Source: an uncultured Desulfovibrio sp. (GTDB lineage: Bacteria > Desulfobacterota > Desulfovibrionia > Desulfovibrionales > Desulfovibrionaceae). Taken from it: a stretch of 34,927 bases of DNA. Of this stretch, positions 1 through 7,619 are shown piece after piece (position 1 is the first letter of the stretch; each line of letters opens with the position of its first letter). The DNA is taken from the NCBI GenBank assembly GCA_900541395.1, contig UQJT01000029.1, positions 1 through 34,927 on the forward strand, in the 5' to 3' direction. The translations under genes were made by a program, and so were the position numbers. The notes beneath the pieces were generated by a model. It was not told the origin of the DNA, searched no databases, and worked only from the letters and a program-made list of their open reading frames with translations.

Positions 1-58
1 TAGCGGGTGGATTTCTGTTTCGGAAGCTATGCTTCCTCAACTGGCTAAAGCCATAGCC

Positions 59-85
59 AAAGGCCGCCCTCCGGGGCGGCCTTTT
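59..85 (+). terminator. Rho-independent terminator of an upstream unit
   Basis: An 11-bp perfect stem (59-69 with 74-84) around a TCCG loop is followed by a short T run. It closes a transcript that begins outside the window. No reading frame in bases 1-58 can be assigned to a gene with confidence. A smaller GGAAGC/GCTTCC hairpin lies at 22-36. Confidence 0.8.
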
Positions 86-164
86 ATGTGAACGCTCGCC
101 ACTCTTGTCCTCCTCCCGTCCCGGCGTTACACTAAATCCTTCTTTCGTCGCAGCAGGAGACGCC

Positions 165-842
165 ATGCCGCTTTCCCAGGCCACACTCGACTTTATGACC
201 GAAAACCGCTTCGAGGACAGCCTTGACTGGTTTCATGCCCACAAGCGGGAATATGAAAACCTGGTCCTCGCGCCCCTGGCCGCTCTGGTGGAGGAACTCG
301 CCCCGGTCATGCGCTCGCTCGACCCCGGCCTCATCGTCGAGCCGCGGGTGGACCGCTGCATATCCCGCATTTACCGGGATACCCGTTTTTCCAAAGATAA
401 ATTCCGCTATCGGGACGTGATGTGGATCGTGTTCATGCGCGACAAAAAACTCTACCACGGTCCGCCCGCTTTTTTCTTCGAGTTTTCGCCGCGCGGCTTC
501 CGCCACGGGTGCGGCTATTACCAGGCGCGGCCCGAGGTGATGGCGGCAGGACGGGCGCTTATTCTGAAAAACGCGCCCGTGTTCCGCAAAGCCCGTCGCA
601 TTCTTGAGGCCCCCTCGCCCTTTTCCCTTGAAGGCGACGCCTACAAGCGCACCCGCCACGCCGACCGGACGCCGGCCCTGCGCGCCTGGCTGGACCGCAA
701 AAACTGGTACGTCGTTCGCCAGGGCACGGACCCGTCCATCGTGTTCGCGCCCGATTGGGGTCGGGTTCTGGCTGAGGACTTCACCCGGCTCAAACCCGTC
801 TATGACTTTTTTTGCGCGGCTGAAGCCCGCGCTCGGTCTTGA
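165..842 (+). CDS. DUF2461 (TIGR02453-like) family protein
   Basis: A 225-aa protein resembling the DUF2461 family, whose biochemical role is unknown. The N-terminus has the family's helix with the WFHAHKREYE signature (about residues 22-31). A central region with RIYRDTRFSKDK and the aromatic-rich FFFEFSPRGF stretch follows, as is usual for this family of about 220 residues. The ATG at 165 is chosen because AGGAGA lies 4 bases upstream; an in-frame ATG at 105 has no ribosome binding site and would add 20 unrelated residues. It ends 31 bases before the agmatinase-like gene on the same strand, so the two are probably co-transcribed. Family assignment is good; no function can be given. Confidence 0.85.
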   Translation: MPLSQATLDFMTENRFEDSLDWFHAHKREYENLVLAPLAALVEELAPVMRSLDPGLIVEPRVDRCISRIYRDTRFSKDKFRYRDVMWIVFMRDKKLYHGPPAFFFEFSPRGFRHGCGYYQARPEVMAAGRALILKNAPVFRKARRILEAPSPFSLEGDAYKRTRHADRTPALRAWLDRKNWYVVRQGTDPSIVFAPDWGRVLAEDFTRLKPVYDFFCAAEARARS

Positions 843-873
843 CCCCGCCCCACCAAGCCCAACGGAGCCTTTC

Positions 874-1740
874 ATGCCGCAGGAATACGCCCATCGCTTT
901 CTCGCTTCCGAAGTGCCGCCCCGCCCGGCCGATCAATGCCTGTTCCACGTCATTCCCGTGCCCTACGAAGCCACGGTCAGTTACGGCGGCGGTACGGCCG
1001 CCGGACCGGAAGCCATCTTGGCCGCTTCGGACCAGTTGGAACTGTTCGACGGCGAGGGCTGCCCCGGCGAACACGGCATTTTCACCCATCCGCCCGTAAA
1101 CTGCGCGGGTCCGGCCGAACAAGTGCTGGAACGCATAAGCGCCGCCACGCGCCGGGCGCTGGACCTGAACGGCCTGCCGGTGCTGCTCGGGGGCGAACAC
1201 TCCCTGACTTACGGACCATTGGCCGCTCTGCGCGAACGCTTCGGCCGTTTCGGCGTCATTCAGTTCGACGCCCATGCCGATCTGCGCGACAGCTATGAGG
1301 GCAGCCCGTGGAGCCATGCCTGCGTCATGCGCCGCGCCGTGGCCGATCTCGATCTGCCCCTGGTTCAAATCGGCAACCGCCTGCTCTGCCTGGAGGAAAA
1401 AGAAGCGCGCGGACGTTATGCCGTTACGGCCTGGGACGCCCCCTTCCTCTATCGCCACGGCCTGCCCGACGCGCTGATGCCCGTCGACTTTCCGGACCAG
1501 GTCTTCCTGACGTTCGACGTGGACGGACTGGACCCCTCCGTCATCCCCGACACCGGCACTCCGGTGCCCGGAGGCCTGGGCTGGTACCAGACTCTGGACC
1601 TGGCCGCCCGAGCCCTGGGCGGACGCCGCCTGCTGGGCTTTGATGTGGTGGAACTGGCCCCTCGGCCCGATCACATCGTCTCCGACTTCGCAGCCGCCCG
1701 CCTGGTCTATGCTCTTATGGGGCTGGCTTTAAGCAAATAA
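874..1740 (+). CDS. speB: Agmatinase / ureohydrolase (arginase family)
   Basis: A 288-aa member of the arginase/agmatinase fold, expected to hydrolyse agmatine to putrescine and urea with two Mn ions in the cytoplasm. The metal ligands are all visible: H109 in GGEHS (106-110), D132-H134-D136 in FDAHAD, and D215-D217 in FDVDGLDP. The length fits bacterial SpeB. The start at 874 begins the conserved region; the same frame stays open upstream to 604, but that part overlaps the DUF2461 gene and shows no homology. The preceding GGAG (864-867) is a usable ribosome binding site. It follows the DUF2461 gene by 31 bases. Substrate is inferred from the family; guanidinobutyrase or formiminoglutamase activity cannot be excluded by eye. 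Confidence 0.9.
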   Translation: MPQEYAHRFLASEVPPRPADQCLFHVIPVPYEATVSYGGGTAAGPEAILAASDQLELFDGEGCPGEHGIFTHPPVNCAGPAEQVLERISAATRRALDLNGLPVLLGGEHSLTYGPLAALRERFGRFGVIQFDAHADLRDSYEGSPWSHACVMRRAVADLDLPLVQIGNRLLCLEEKEARGRYAVTAWDAPFLYRHGLPDALMPVDFPDQVFLTFDVDGLDPSVIPDTGTPVPGGLGWYQTLDLAARALGGRRLLGFDVVELAPRPDHIVSDFAAARLVYALMGLALSK

Positions 1741-1885
1741 ACGCCGGAAGCCCGAATGCAGCGATCCTGGAGCAACAGAACGCGCTCCCGCCGTATAAAA
1801 TGCGGAAGGCCAAGCTCTCCTTTCCCCAAAGCAGGAAACCCCGCCCCGCATTCTCTGAGATCGCGGACTCGTCCTTTCTATCGTT

Positions 1886-3163
1886 TTACCCCATTAATGT
1901 GATTTCTTTGACAGTATGATCTTTGACAAGAGCATACATTACATGCCCGTCAAAAGAATCATCTTTATCTTGAAAAAAGAGTTCTTGTTTATAATGAATA
2001 CTGCCGTCTTCCTGCTCTTCTGTTTCGATATGCAAAGATTGTAAATAAATTTGAGAAGCGAAATCCTCAACCGACAAGTTTGGTTTATCCGCGCTTTCCC
2101 TCCATACCGAAAGTGACTCTATCATATTTTCAGCCATTCTCCGACGCCAAATCGCTTCACCTTCATTCTCCAACGCCCGGACATATCCGCCAATAGCCGC
2201 AAGATGCTTCCTGATCAGCGCGTCATGCGGACAGGGCATGATTTCCGGCCTCTTACGAACAGGCTTCTCCACAAGTTCCATCGCCTTTTCAAGGCACTCT
2301 ATCCGTTCAAGCGGAGGCAGCAGGCGATTTTCCCAAAGGGTTTGCAGCATGACCAGGCGTTCTTTTACCGGTTTATCACCATACAAAGCCTCCCCCTCCA
2401 GCTCCATGGCGGCATTATGCTCCGCCACTGTCATGCGCCGCTCGATACCGAACAGCTTATTCCCTCCGGCTATCATCCGATCGGCAAAATCATCTATAAA
2501 AACAATTAAAGTACGCAGGTCTTCAGGCAAATCGATTTTGCTTTTTTCGGCATTCTGTTCCAGAATTCGGGCAAATTGCAAAACTCTTAATAAGAGCGAA
2601 CTGAACTTCGTATCATCGCGCATCAACTCATCCGGCAATCGCATGGTTTGCAAAGCAGGCAACAACTTGCTCAGGCACTCGCCTGCCTCACGGCATTTTA
2701 CAGGCGTTTCCGCCTCCTTATTATCCCATATGGCAGCCGCATGTTGCAGAGTTTCATTAAAAAAGCGCCCGTCGAGATAATCCCAGTATCGTTTTTCCAT
2801 CGCTTCATCGGGAAGCGCGGGAAGCCGTTCTTCCAATTCCTTTACCTGAGTTTTCAGCGAAGCCACATAGGCTTCTTGTTTCGGTGAAAGCGACGCCGTC
2901 TTCTTTTTCTTTTTTTGAGGCGCCGGAGCAACAGGGCACTGTTCTGCCGGTGTTCCCGACGGAGCGATGGAAAACGAAAAATCCACTTTCTTGCCCCAAA
3001 TGGTCGCCTTATAATCTTTCAAAGTTTTATAGCCATAAAACCACAGCTTCATCTGTTCCAGAGAAAATTGCACGCTCTCCTCCAAGGCTACCACCGAGAG
3101 GTTCGCTATTTTGTCTTTTACACGAAACTTCCAGCCGTGTGCTTCATTCCGTCGGTTTTCCAT
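1886..3163 (-). CDS. Hypothetical protein with DUF2262-like C-terminus
   Basis: A 425-aa protein without a recognised catalytic domain. The N-terminal 70 residues are compact and aromatic-rich, followed by a Pro/Lys linker with a KKKKKK run (about residues 83-88). A long, charged, probably helical middle section follows. The last 60 residues (LSVEDFASQIYLQSLHI, then FFQDKDDSFDGHVMYAL) resemble the C-terminus of DUF2262 proteins, where an acidic-aromatic stretch precedes Gly-His. GGAAGG lies 4 bases before the ATG. The gene is visibly richer in A/T than its neighbours and stands alone, which suggests recent acquisition. A fragment with the same type of C-terminus lies at 33989-34291. Function unknown; the DUF2262 link is by eye and moderate. 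Confidence 0.8.
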   Translation of the reverse strand: MENRRNEAHGWKFRVKDKIANLSVVALEESVQFSLEQMKLWFYGYKTLKDYKATIWGKKVDFSFSIAPSGTPAEQCPVAPAPQKKKKKTASLSPKQEAYVASLKTQVKELEERLPALPDEAMEKRYWDYLDGRFFNETLQHAAAIWDNKEAETPVKCREAGECLSKLLPALQTMRLPDELMRDDTKFSSLLLRVLQFARILEQNAEKSKIDLPEDLRTLIVFIDDFADRMIAGGNKLFGIERRMTVAEHNAAMELEGEALYGDKPVKERLVMLQTLWENRLLPPLERIECLEKAMELVEKPVRKRPEIMPCPHDALIRKHLAAIGGYVRALENEGEAIWRRRMAENMIESLSVWRESADKPNLSVEDFASQIYLQSLHIETEEQEDGSIHYKQELFFQDKDDSFDGHVMYALVKDHTVKEITLMG

Positions 3164-3201
3164 CCAGCCTTCCGCTACCCTTTCGCTGACAGTTTTTTGT
3201 C

Positions 3202-3231
3202 ATTAAAACAATTTTTTTATTATGTTACAAT
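3202..3231. promoter_or_regulatory. Overlapping divergent promoters (orphan gene / candidate 6S RNA)
   Basis: On the plus strand an extended -10 (TGTTACAAT, 3223-3231) predicts a start near 3238-3240, at the 5' end of the candidate 6S RNA. The -35 (TTAAAA, 3204-3209, 16-bp spacer) is weak. On the minus strand TTGTAA (3230-3225) and TTTAAT (3207-3202) are 17 bp apart and face the gene ending at 1886. The two promoters share bases, so they could interfere with each other. Confidence 0.4.
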
Positions 3232-3237
3232 AAATTT

Positions 3238-3418
3238 TCAGGTGCAGTCAAGATTACATACGGGAACGTTCTGTTGCAGGCTCGGGGCGAGCAGACTCCG
3301 GGCCATCCCGCACACCGGTCCATTATACATTGCTTGCTTTCTGCCGACAGCGGGGAAGCCTGTGCGACGACTTTCTTCCAAGCAAACGTTGCGTCTGTTT
3401 CTTCCGTTGACTGTTTGG
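3238..3418 (+). ncRNA. ssrS: Candidate 6S RNA (SsrS-type)
   Basis: A non-coding stretch of about 180 bases with the hallmarks of 6S RNA, which binds the sigma70 holoenzyme by mimicking an open promoter. GAAGCCT (3355-3361) followed by TGCGACGAC (3363-3371) closely matches the 3' strand of the central bubble in E. coli 6S RNA as I remember it (GAAGCCT then TGCGACGAC). GGGCCA followed by TCCC (3300-3309) resembles the 5' strand. A terminal stem CCCGC/GCGGG (3307-3311 with 3350-3354) and a closing stem CAGTCAA/TTGACTG (3245-3251 with 3407-3413) frame it. The middle of the closing stem pairs poorly by hand, and the apical arm is shorter than in E. coli. Exact ends are uncertain. Confidence 0.55.
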
Positions 3419-3440
3419 CGAACCAATCAATGTTTTTGAG

Positions 3441-3469
3441 TTGACGCCCCACAAACCGCGCGGTAACAA
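3441..3469 (+). promoter_or_regulatory. Candidate sigma70 promoter of acs
   Basis: TTGACG (3441-3446) and TAACAA (3464-3469) are separated by 17 bases, predicting a start near 3476 and a leader of about 95 bases before acs. The -35 is good and the -10 is weak. Confidence 0.35.
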
Positions 3470-3571
3470 AAAACTTTCCATTCAGTCATTCTCTTGGCAC
3501 GGGTTCCGGTTCCAGCCGGGAGCCACGCTGCCGGTGACGCACACTTCAGATTCGAAGGAAGGGGTATTCCC

Positions 3572-5569
3572 ATGACGCAGGACCGCATCAGCAACTTGCT
3601 CTACGAAAACAGCAGCTATCTTCCGCCCCGCCACGGCAAGGACGTGGCGCGCATTCGTAGTCGCAAGGAATACGAAGCCCTGTGTGAACTGGCCAGGACC
3701 GACAGCGACGCCTTCTGGGCGGAGCGGGCGCGCGCGCTGCTGCACTGGTTCAAGCCCTGGGACAAAGTGCAGGATACGGATTTCAACGCTCCCCGCGTGC
3801 GCTGGTACATCGGCGGCCGCCTGAACGCCGCCTATAACTGCGTGGATCGCCATATCATCACCGACCGCCGCAACAAGGCCGCGCTCATCTGGCAGGGCGA
3901 ACGCGAAATGGAAGTGCGGGCCTATACCTATCAGATGCTGTACACCGACGTATGCCGGGTGGCGGCGGCCCTGGACGCCCTGCAGGTAAAAAAGGGCGAC
4001 CGCGTGGCCCTGTATTTGCCCATGATTCCCGAACTGGTGGTGTCCATGCTGGCCTGCGCCCGCATCGGCGCCGTTCACACCAATATTTTCACCGGTTATG
4101 CCGACGGCGGGGTGCAGAGCCGCATCCACGACTCCGGGGCTAAAGTGGTGATCACGGCCGACGCGGTCATGCGCGGCGGCGAGCCCAAACCCCTCAAAAA
4201 AAATCTTGACCGCATCCTCGGCCAGTGTCCCAGCGTGGAAAAGGTGGTGGTGGTCAACCGGGCCAACACCGATATCGACATGCTCAAGGGCCGCGACATC
4301 TGGTGGCAGGATTTGCTGGATGATTTCACTCTGGACGCCGATTTCCCCTGCGTGTCTATGGACGCGGAAGACCCGCTGTTCATCCTGCACACCAGCGGCA
4401 GCACCGGCCGCCCCACCGGCGTCATCCATTCCACCGGGGGCTATCTGACCTATGCGGCCCACACCACCCAGTGGGTGTTCGACCTCAAAGACACCGACGT
4501 ATACTGGTGCACGGCCGACTGCGGCTGGATCACGGGACACAGCTACCTGGTATACGGCCCTCTCAGCCTGGGCGCCACCACCATCATGTTCGAGGGCACC
4601 CCCACCTGGCCCCGGCCCGACCGCTATTGGCACATTGTGGAAAAATTCCGGGTCAACATCCTGTATACGGCCCCCACGGTCATCCGCAGCCTCATGCGCC
4701 AGGGCGTGGAATGGACCAATCATTACGACTTGTCCTCGTTGCGTATTCTGGGTTCGGTGGGCGAACCCATGAATCCCGAAGCCTGGATGTGGTACCACAC
4801 CTATATCGGCAAAGGCGAACTGCCCATCGTGGACACCTGGTGGCAGACCGAAACCGGCGGCGTCATGCTTTCTCCCCTGCCCTACGCCACCCATCTCAAG
4901 CCCGGCTCGGTCACCAAGCCCCTGCCCGGCATCGAGGCCGGAGTCATGGCGGCCGACGGCAACGAGGACGCGGCCGCCGAGGGCGGCCACCTGGTCATCA
5001 AACACCCCTGGCCCGGCCAGATGATCGGCGTGTTTCAAAATCCCGAAAAATTCAAGAGCTATTTCGATCGCTTCCCCGGTTGTTACCTTACCGGCGACGG
5101 CGCACGCATCGACGAGGAAGGCAATTACTGGATTTTGGGCCGTATGGACGACAACATCAACGTATCCGGCCACCGGCTGAGCACGGCCGAAATCGAATCC
5201 GTGCTGGTGGCCCACCCGGCCGTGGGCGAGGCGGGCGTGGTGCCCATGCCCCACGAAATCAAGGGGGAAGCCATTTACGCTTACGTGGCCCTGCGCAACA
5301 ATGTGGACTGGACCGAAGACCTGCGCAAGGAGCTACGCAACTGGGTACGCAGCAATATCGGCGCTCTGGCCAGCCCTGAGCGCATCCAGTTCGTACACGA
5401 ACTGCCCAAAACACTGTCCGGCAAAACCGTGCGTCGCATCCTGCGCAAAATCGCGGCGGGCGATTCCATTGAAAGCCTGGGCGACACCACCACCCTGGCC
5501 CATCCGGAAGTGCTGGAAGAACTGTATGTCGGCCGCCAGAGGCTGCTGGCGGGCCAATCGGAAAAATAA
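3572..5569 (+). CDS. acs: Acetyl-CoA synthetase (AMP-forming)
   Basis: A 665-aa cytoplasmic enzyme that activates acetate with ATP and CoA to acetyl-CoA, AMP and pyrophosphate. The adenylate-forming signatures are present in order: TSGSTGRPTG (from residue 274), the acetyl-CoA synthetase TWWQTETGG motif, YLTGD, the hinge region NVSGHRLSTAEIES, and the C-terminal catalytic Lys618 in LSGKTVRRILRK. Length is typical of bacterial Acs (about 650 aa). The ATG at 3572 is preceded by GGAAGG; the frame continues upstream to 3494 without homology. The lysine in LSGK is the usual site of regulatory acetylation, though no acetyltransferase or deacetylase gene is adjacent. It is monocistronic, with its own promoter candidate and a strong terminator. 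It complements the acetate-producing Pta/AckA genes further along. Confidence 0.95.
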   Translation: MTQDRISNLLYENSSYLPPRHGKDVARIRSRKEYEALCELARTDSDAFWAERARALLHWFKPWDKVQDTDFNAPRVRWYIGGRLNAAYNCVDRHIITDRRNKAALIWQGEREMEVRAYTYQMLYTDVCRVAAALDALQVKKGDRVALYLPMIPELVVSMLACARIGAVHTNIFTGYADGGVQSRIHDSGAKVVITADAVMRGGEPKPLKKNLDRILGQCPSVEKVVVVNRANTDIDMLKGRDIWWQDLLDDFTLDADFPCVSMDAEDPLFILHTSGSTGRPTGVIHSTGGYLTYAAHTTQWVFDLKDTDVYWCTADCGWITGHSYLVYGPLSLGATTIMFEGTPTWPRPDRYWHIVEKFRVNILYTAPTVIRSLMRQGVEWTNHYDLSSLRILGSVGEPMNPEAWMWYHTYIGKGELPIVDTWWQTETGGVMLSPLPYATHLKPGSVTKPLPGIEAGVMAADGNEDAAAEGGHLVIKHPWPGQMIGVFQNPEKFKSYFDRFPGCYLTGDGARIDEEGNYWILGRMDDNINVSGHRLSTAEIESVLVAHPAVGEAGVVPMPHEIKGEAIYAYVALRNNVDWTEDLRKELRNWVRSNIGALASPERIQFVHELPKTLSGKTVRRILRKIAAGDSIESLGDTTTLAHPEVLEELYVGRQRLLAGQSEK

Positions 5570-5577
5570 ACGAATTC

Positions 5578-5618
5578 CTAGAGCATTTTCGGCTTGAAAA
5601 TGCTCTAGCCTATTTCTT
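5578..5618 (+). terminator. Rho-independent terminator of acs
   Basis: A 13-bp perfect stem (5578-5590 with 5596-5608) with a 5-base loop is followed by a T-rich tract. It begins 8 bases after the acs stop codon. The CTAGAGCATTTT arm also resembles the start of the repeat at 12483. Confidence 0.85.
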
Positions 5619-5738
5619 TTATTATGTTTAAATGTTGTGTTTATGCTGGATAAAACGGAATATGCTCGACCTGTTAAGCCGTCGCTCAAATTTCACGGCT
5701 CTGCGGGCTTTTTCAAAACGAGAAAACCCTGAATCATA

Positions 5739-5794
5739 GAACATGAAGAACGACCGGAGAAGGCGGCGCCCTGCCCCGGTCGTTCTTCATGTTC
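5739..5794. repeat. 19-bp perfect inverted repeat between convergent genes
   Basis: Arms 5739-5757 and 5776-5794 are perfectly complementary, with an 18-base loop containing GGCGCC. It lies between acs and the oppositely oriented isochorismatase-family gene, 50 bases past the stop of the latter. It may end that minus-strand transcript, but it lacks an immediate T tract. Confidence 0.7.
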
Positions 5795-5844
5795 CTGTCG
5801 GCGGACGGGCCGCCTGTCGTTCAACTCCGGAGACGCTCCCGGTT

Positions 5845-6378
5845 TCAATCCTCGTCCGGCCGGTTGAGCACTTCTTCAGTGGTGGTCAAATTGCCGAATG
5901 CACTCATGATATCCACAATATGCTCCCGCATGTCCTGCTCGCCGAAGCGCGCCGTGCGCTTGGCGCAGGTGGCGTCGGTGACGAAGGTGAAGTCGTAGCC
6001 CCGGTGATGGGCGTCCACCAGGGTCGACAGGCAGCACATAGTAGCGCCGTAACCGGCCACGATAATTTCCTGATTGCGATAGCGATCGGCCAGGGCCTGA
6101 AATTCAGGGCTGGAAAAGCATGAAAAATCCGACTTGAGCAGGCTTTTTTCGTCGCCCTGAGGGCCGAAACCGTCGATAAATTCGGAATATTCGCTGCCGT
6201 AGGTGAAGCATTCGGCGTTCTGCTGATGGCGCATGTGGATGACCTTCCAGCCCTTGGCGCGGGCGTGGGCCAGCAGCTTGCGCAAATTATCGAGGGAAGG
6301 GCCTATGGTTTCCAGGCAGAAGGGGCGACCCTCGGCAATGTATTCTTTCTGCACATCAACGAGCACCAGAACGGGCAT
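5845..6378 (-). CDS. Isochorismatase-family cysteine hydrolase
   Basis: A 177-aa single-domain cytoplasmic protein of the isochorismatase/nicotinamidase superfamily. The catalytic triad is visible: D8 in LVDVQ, K82 in LLKSDFSCF, and C115 in GYGATMCCLST. The cis-peptide region before the Cys is GAT rather than the more usual VAT. AAGGAGA lies 6 bases before the ATG. The substrate cannot be read from sequence: the length fits nicotinamidase-like or isochorismatase-like amidohydrolases, but the Zn-binding DxHxxxH of nicotinamidases is not evident. The gene is monocistronic, transcribed towards acs, with a large hairpin between them. Confidence 0.88.
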   Translation of the reverse strand: MPVLVLVDVQKEYIAEGRPFCLETIGPSLDNLRKLLAHARAKGWKVIHMRHQQNAECFTYGSEYSEFIDGFGPQGDEKSLLKSDFSCFSSPEFQALADRYRNQEIIVAGYGATMCCLSTLVDAHHRGYDFTFVTDATCAKRTARFGEQDMREHIVDIMSAFGNLTTTEEVLNRPDED

Positions 6379-6490
6379 GACAATCTCCTTGGATCGGCAA
6401 AAGGGTTTTGTTTACTTTATCCTGTTTGCGGAAAATATCAAAGGAAATCCTTTTTGCCCGGTCCCGGGACATTCGCGTGCGGAGGCGTCC

Positions 6491-6510
6491 GGAGGGGGCT
6501 CCGCCCCTCC
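6491..6510. repeat. GC-rich palindromic repeat, copy 1
   Basis: A 7-bp hairpin (6491-6497 with 6504-6510) contains the 13-base core GGGGCTCCGCCCC (6495-6507). The same core recurs at 19636-19648 and, with one change, at 26726-26738. All three copies are intergenic. Confidence 0.5.
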
Positions 6511-6565
6511 CCGGGCGCGCTGCGCGGAGCGGGACTGACGCGTCAAGACGGCGGAAAAGCCGAAA

Positions 6566-6946
6566 CTACGGGCGCGACGACGAACCGCCTCCGTCGCCGC
6601 TTTCGGCGGGCGGACAGAGGCAGACGCCCTCGCCCTCCTCCGCCTTGCGGGCCGCGCCGTGCCAGCTTGAGGCGGAAAACACCCGACTGCCGATGGCGCG
6701 CAGGGCGTCGCCCTTGAGCAGGTGATAATCAAGGCGATCGGGCTCCAGCGTCAGCAGATGCTCGGCCAACACGGCGGCCCACTGCGGATCGCCGCCGTAC
6801 AGGGCCGCGCGGGCTCGCTGGTACAGGGCCTCGGTGCCGCCGGCCAGCACGGCCAGGCGCGCCGCCTTGTCATGGGCCGAAAGGGATGGTCCGGTGGGAA
6901 AAGCGCCCCCTGAGGGATCGATGGGCGCAGACGGGAAAACGGGCAT
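6566..6946 (-). CDS. Stand-alone alkyl-sulfatase dimerisation-domain-like protein
   Basis: A 126-aa protein. Residues about 35-95 (LAGGTEALYQRARAALYGGD, QWAAVLAEHLLTLEPDR, LKGDALRAIG) resemble the helical dimerisation domain that follows the metallo-beta-lactamase domain of alkyl sulfatases (AGG-ALY, GDYQWA, HLL-ADPDN, ADALE-LG). The catalytic domain is absent; full alkyl sulfatases exceed 600 residues. The C-terminus is low-complexity (SGDGGGSSS). A strong AGGAGGAGG ribosome binding site precedes the ATG. It lies 47 bases downstream of a MarR-family regulator on the same strand and is probably in the same operon. Role unknown; it could be a small helical binding protein that keeps only the TPR-like fold. 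Confidence 0.72.
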   Translation of the reverse strand: MPVFPSAPIDPSGGAFPTGPSLSAHDKAARLAVLAGGTEALYQRARAALYGGDPQWAAVLAEHLLTLEPDRLDYHLLKGDALRAIGSRVFSASSWHGAARKAEEGEGVCLCPPAESGDGGGSSSRP

Positions 6947-6993
6947 GGTGGCCTCCTCCTGGCGCTGCGGCGAGCGCCGGAGGATGCCCGGCC

Positions 6994-7422
6994 TCAGTCC
7001 AGATTTTCCTCCAGCACGCGCAGCAGGCGTGAAAACGTTTGCCTGTCTTCAGCCGACAGGCCCGCGAACAGCCGCTCTTCCAGCCGCTCGGATATCTCCA
7101 TAAATACGCTGTAAAATTCCTTGCCCCGGGGCGTCAGTTCCACCAGATAGCTACGTCCGTCGCCGGGATTGGGCGTCTTGGACAGGTAGCCTCCGCTCTC
7201 CAGGCTGTCCGTGGTCTTGGTGATGGTCGACTTGGGCCGCCTGAGCGCCAGAACCAGCGACGTTACCGGCAGAGGCCCCTTGTTGCGGTACAGATAGGCC
7301 AACACCACCCCGTGGGAAGGAACAACATCTTCTATCCCCCGCCGGGCCAATTCGTCGATGATGAAAAGCTGGGCGCGGGTACGAATATGGCTGATCCGTT
7401 CGAGAGTATCGCTGGTGGGCAT
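6994..7422 (-). CDS. MarR-family transcriptional regulator
   Basis: A 142-aa protein with the MarR winged-helix fold. N-terminal dimerisation helices are followed by the recognition region VTSLVLALRRPKSTITKTTD (about residues 53-72). The wing then contains NPGDGRSYLVELTPRGKEF (about 85-103), and a C-terminal dimerisation helix closes the protein. AGGAGGT lies 5 bases before the ATG. It is the first gene of a likely two-gene operon with the alkyl-sulfatase-domain protein, so it may control that gene and itself in response to a small ligand. The ligand and operator were not identified. Confidence 0.92.
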   Translation of the reverse strand: MPTSDTLERISHIRTRAQLFIIDELARRGIEDVVPSHGVVLAYLYRNKGPLPVTSLVLALRRPKSTITKTTDSLESGGYLSKTPNPGDGRSYLVELTPRGKEFYSVFMEISERLEERLFAGLSAEDRQTFSRLLRVLEENLD

Positions 7423-7556
7423 GAAACCTCCTGAGGGTCTTTCCGAGAATTAGTTTTCCCATAAACCAGTGTCAAGGATAGTTCTCGCGATTCCGTCGCC
7501 GGAGACGCAAAAAATAGGAAGCCGGGCTGCCGCGTCGGCATTTGAAACCGAACGAC

Positions 7557-7584
7557 AAAAAGGCCGGGATGGAGCATCCCGGCC
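7557..7584 (-). terminator. Rho-independent terminator (minus strand)
   Basis: A 10-bp perfect stem (7575-7584 with 7562-7571) with a 3-base loop is followed on the minus strand by five T (complement of 7557-7561). It lies 36 bases after the stop of the YbjQ-like gene. Confidence 0.85.
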
Positions 7585-7619
7585 GTATACGGAAACTTGC
7601 AAGGAAAAGGGCGGCGCGT

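Noticed and set aside
3225..3452. Minus-strand frames of 62-75 residues between the orphan gene and acs
   Set aside because: No ribosome binding site or protein-like composition, and the region is better explained by a structured RNA on the plus strand.
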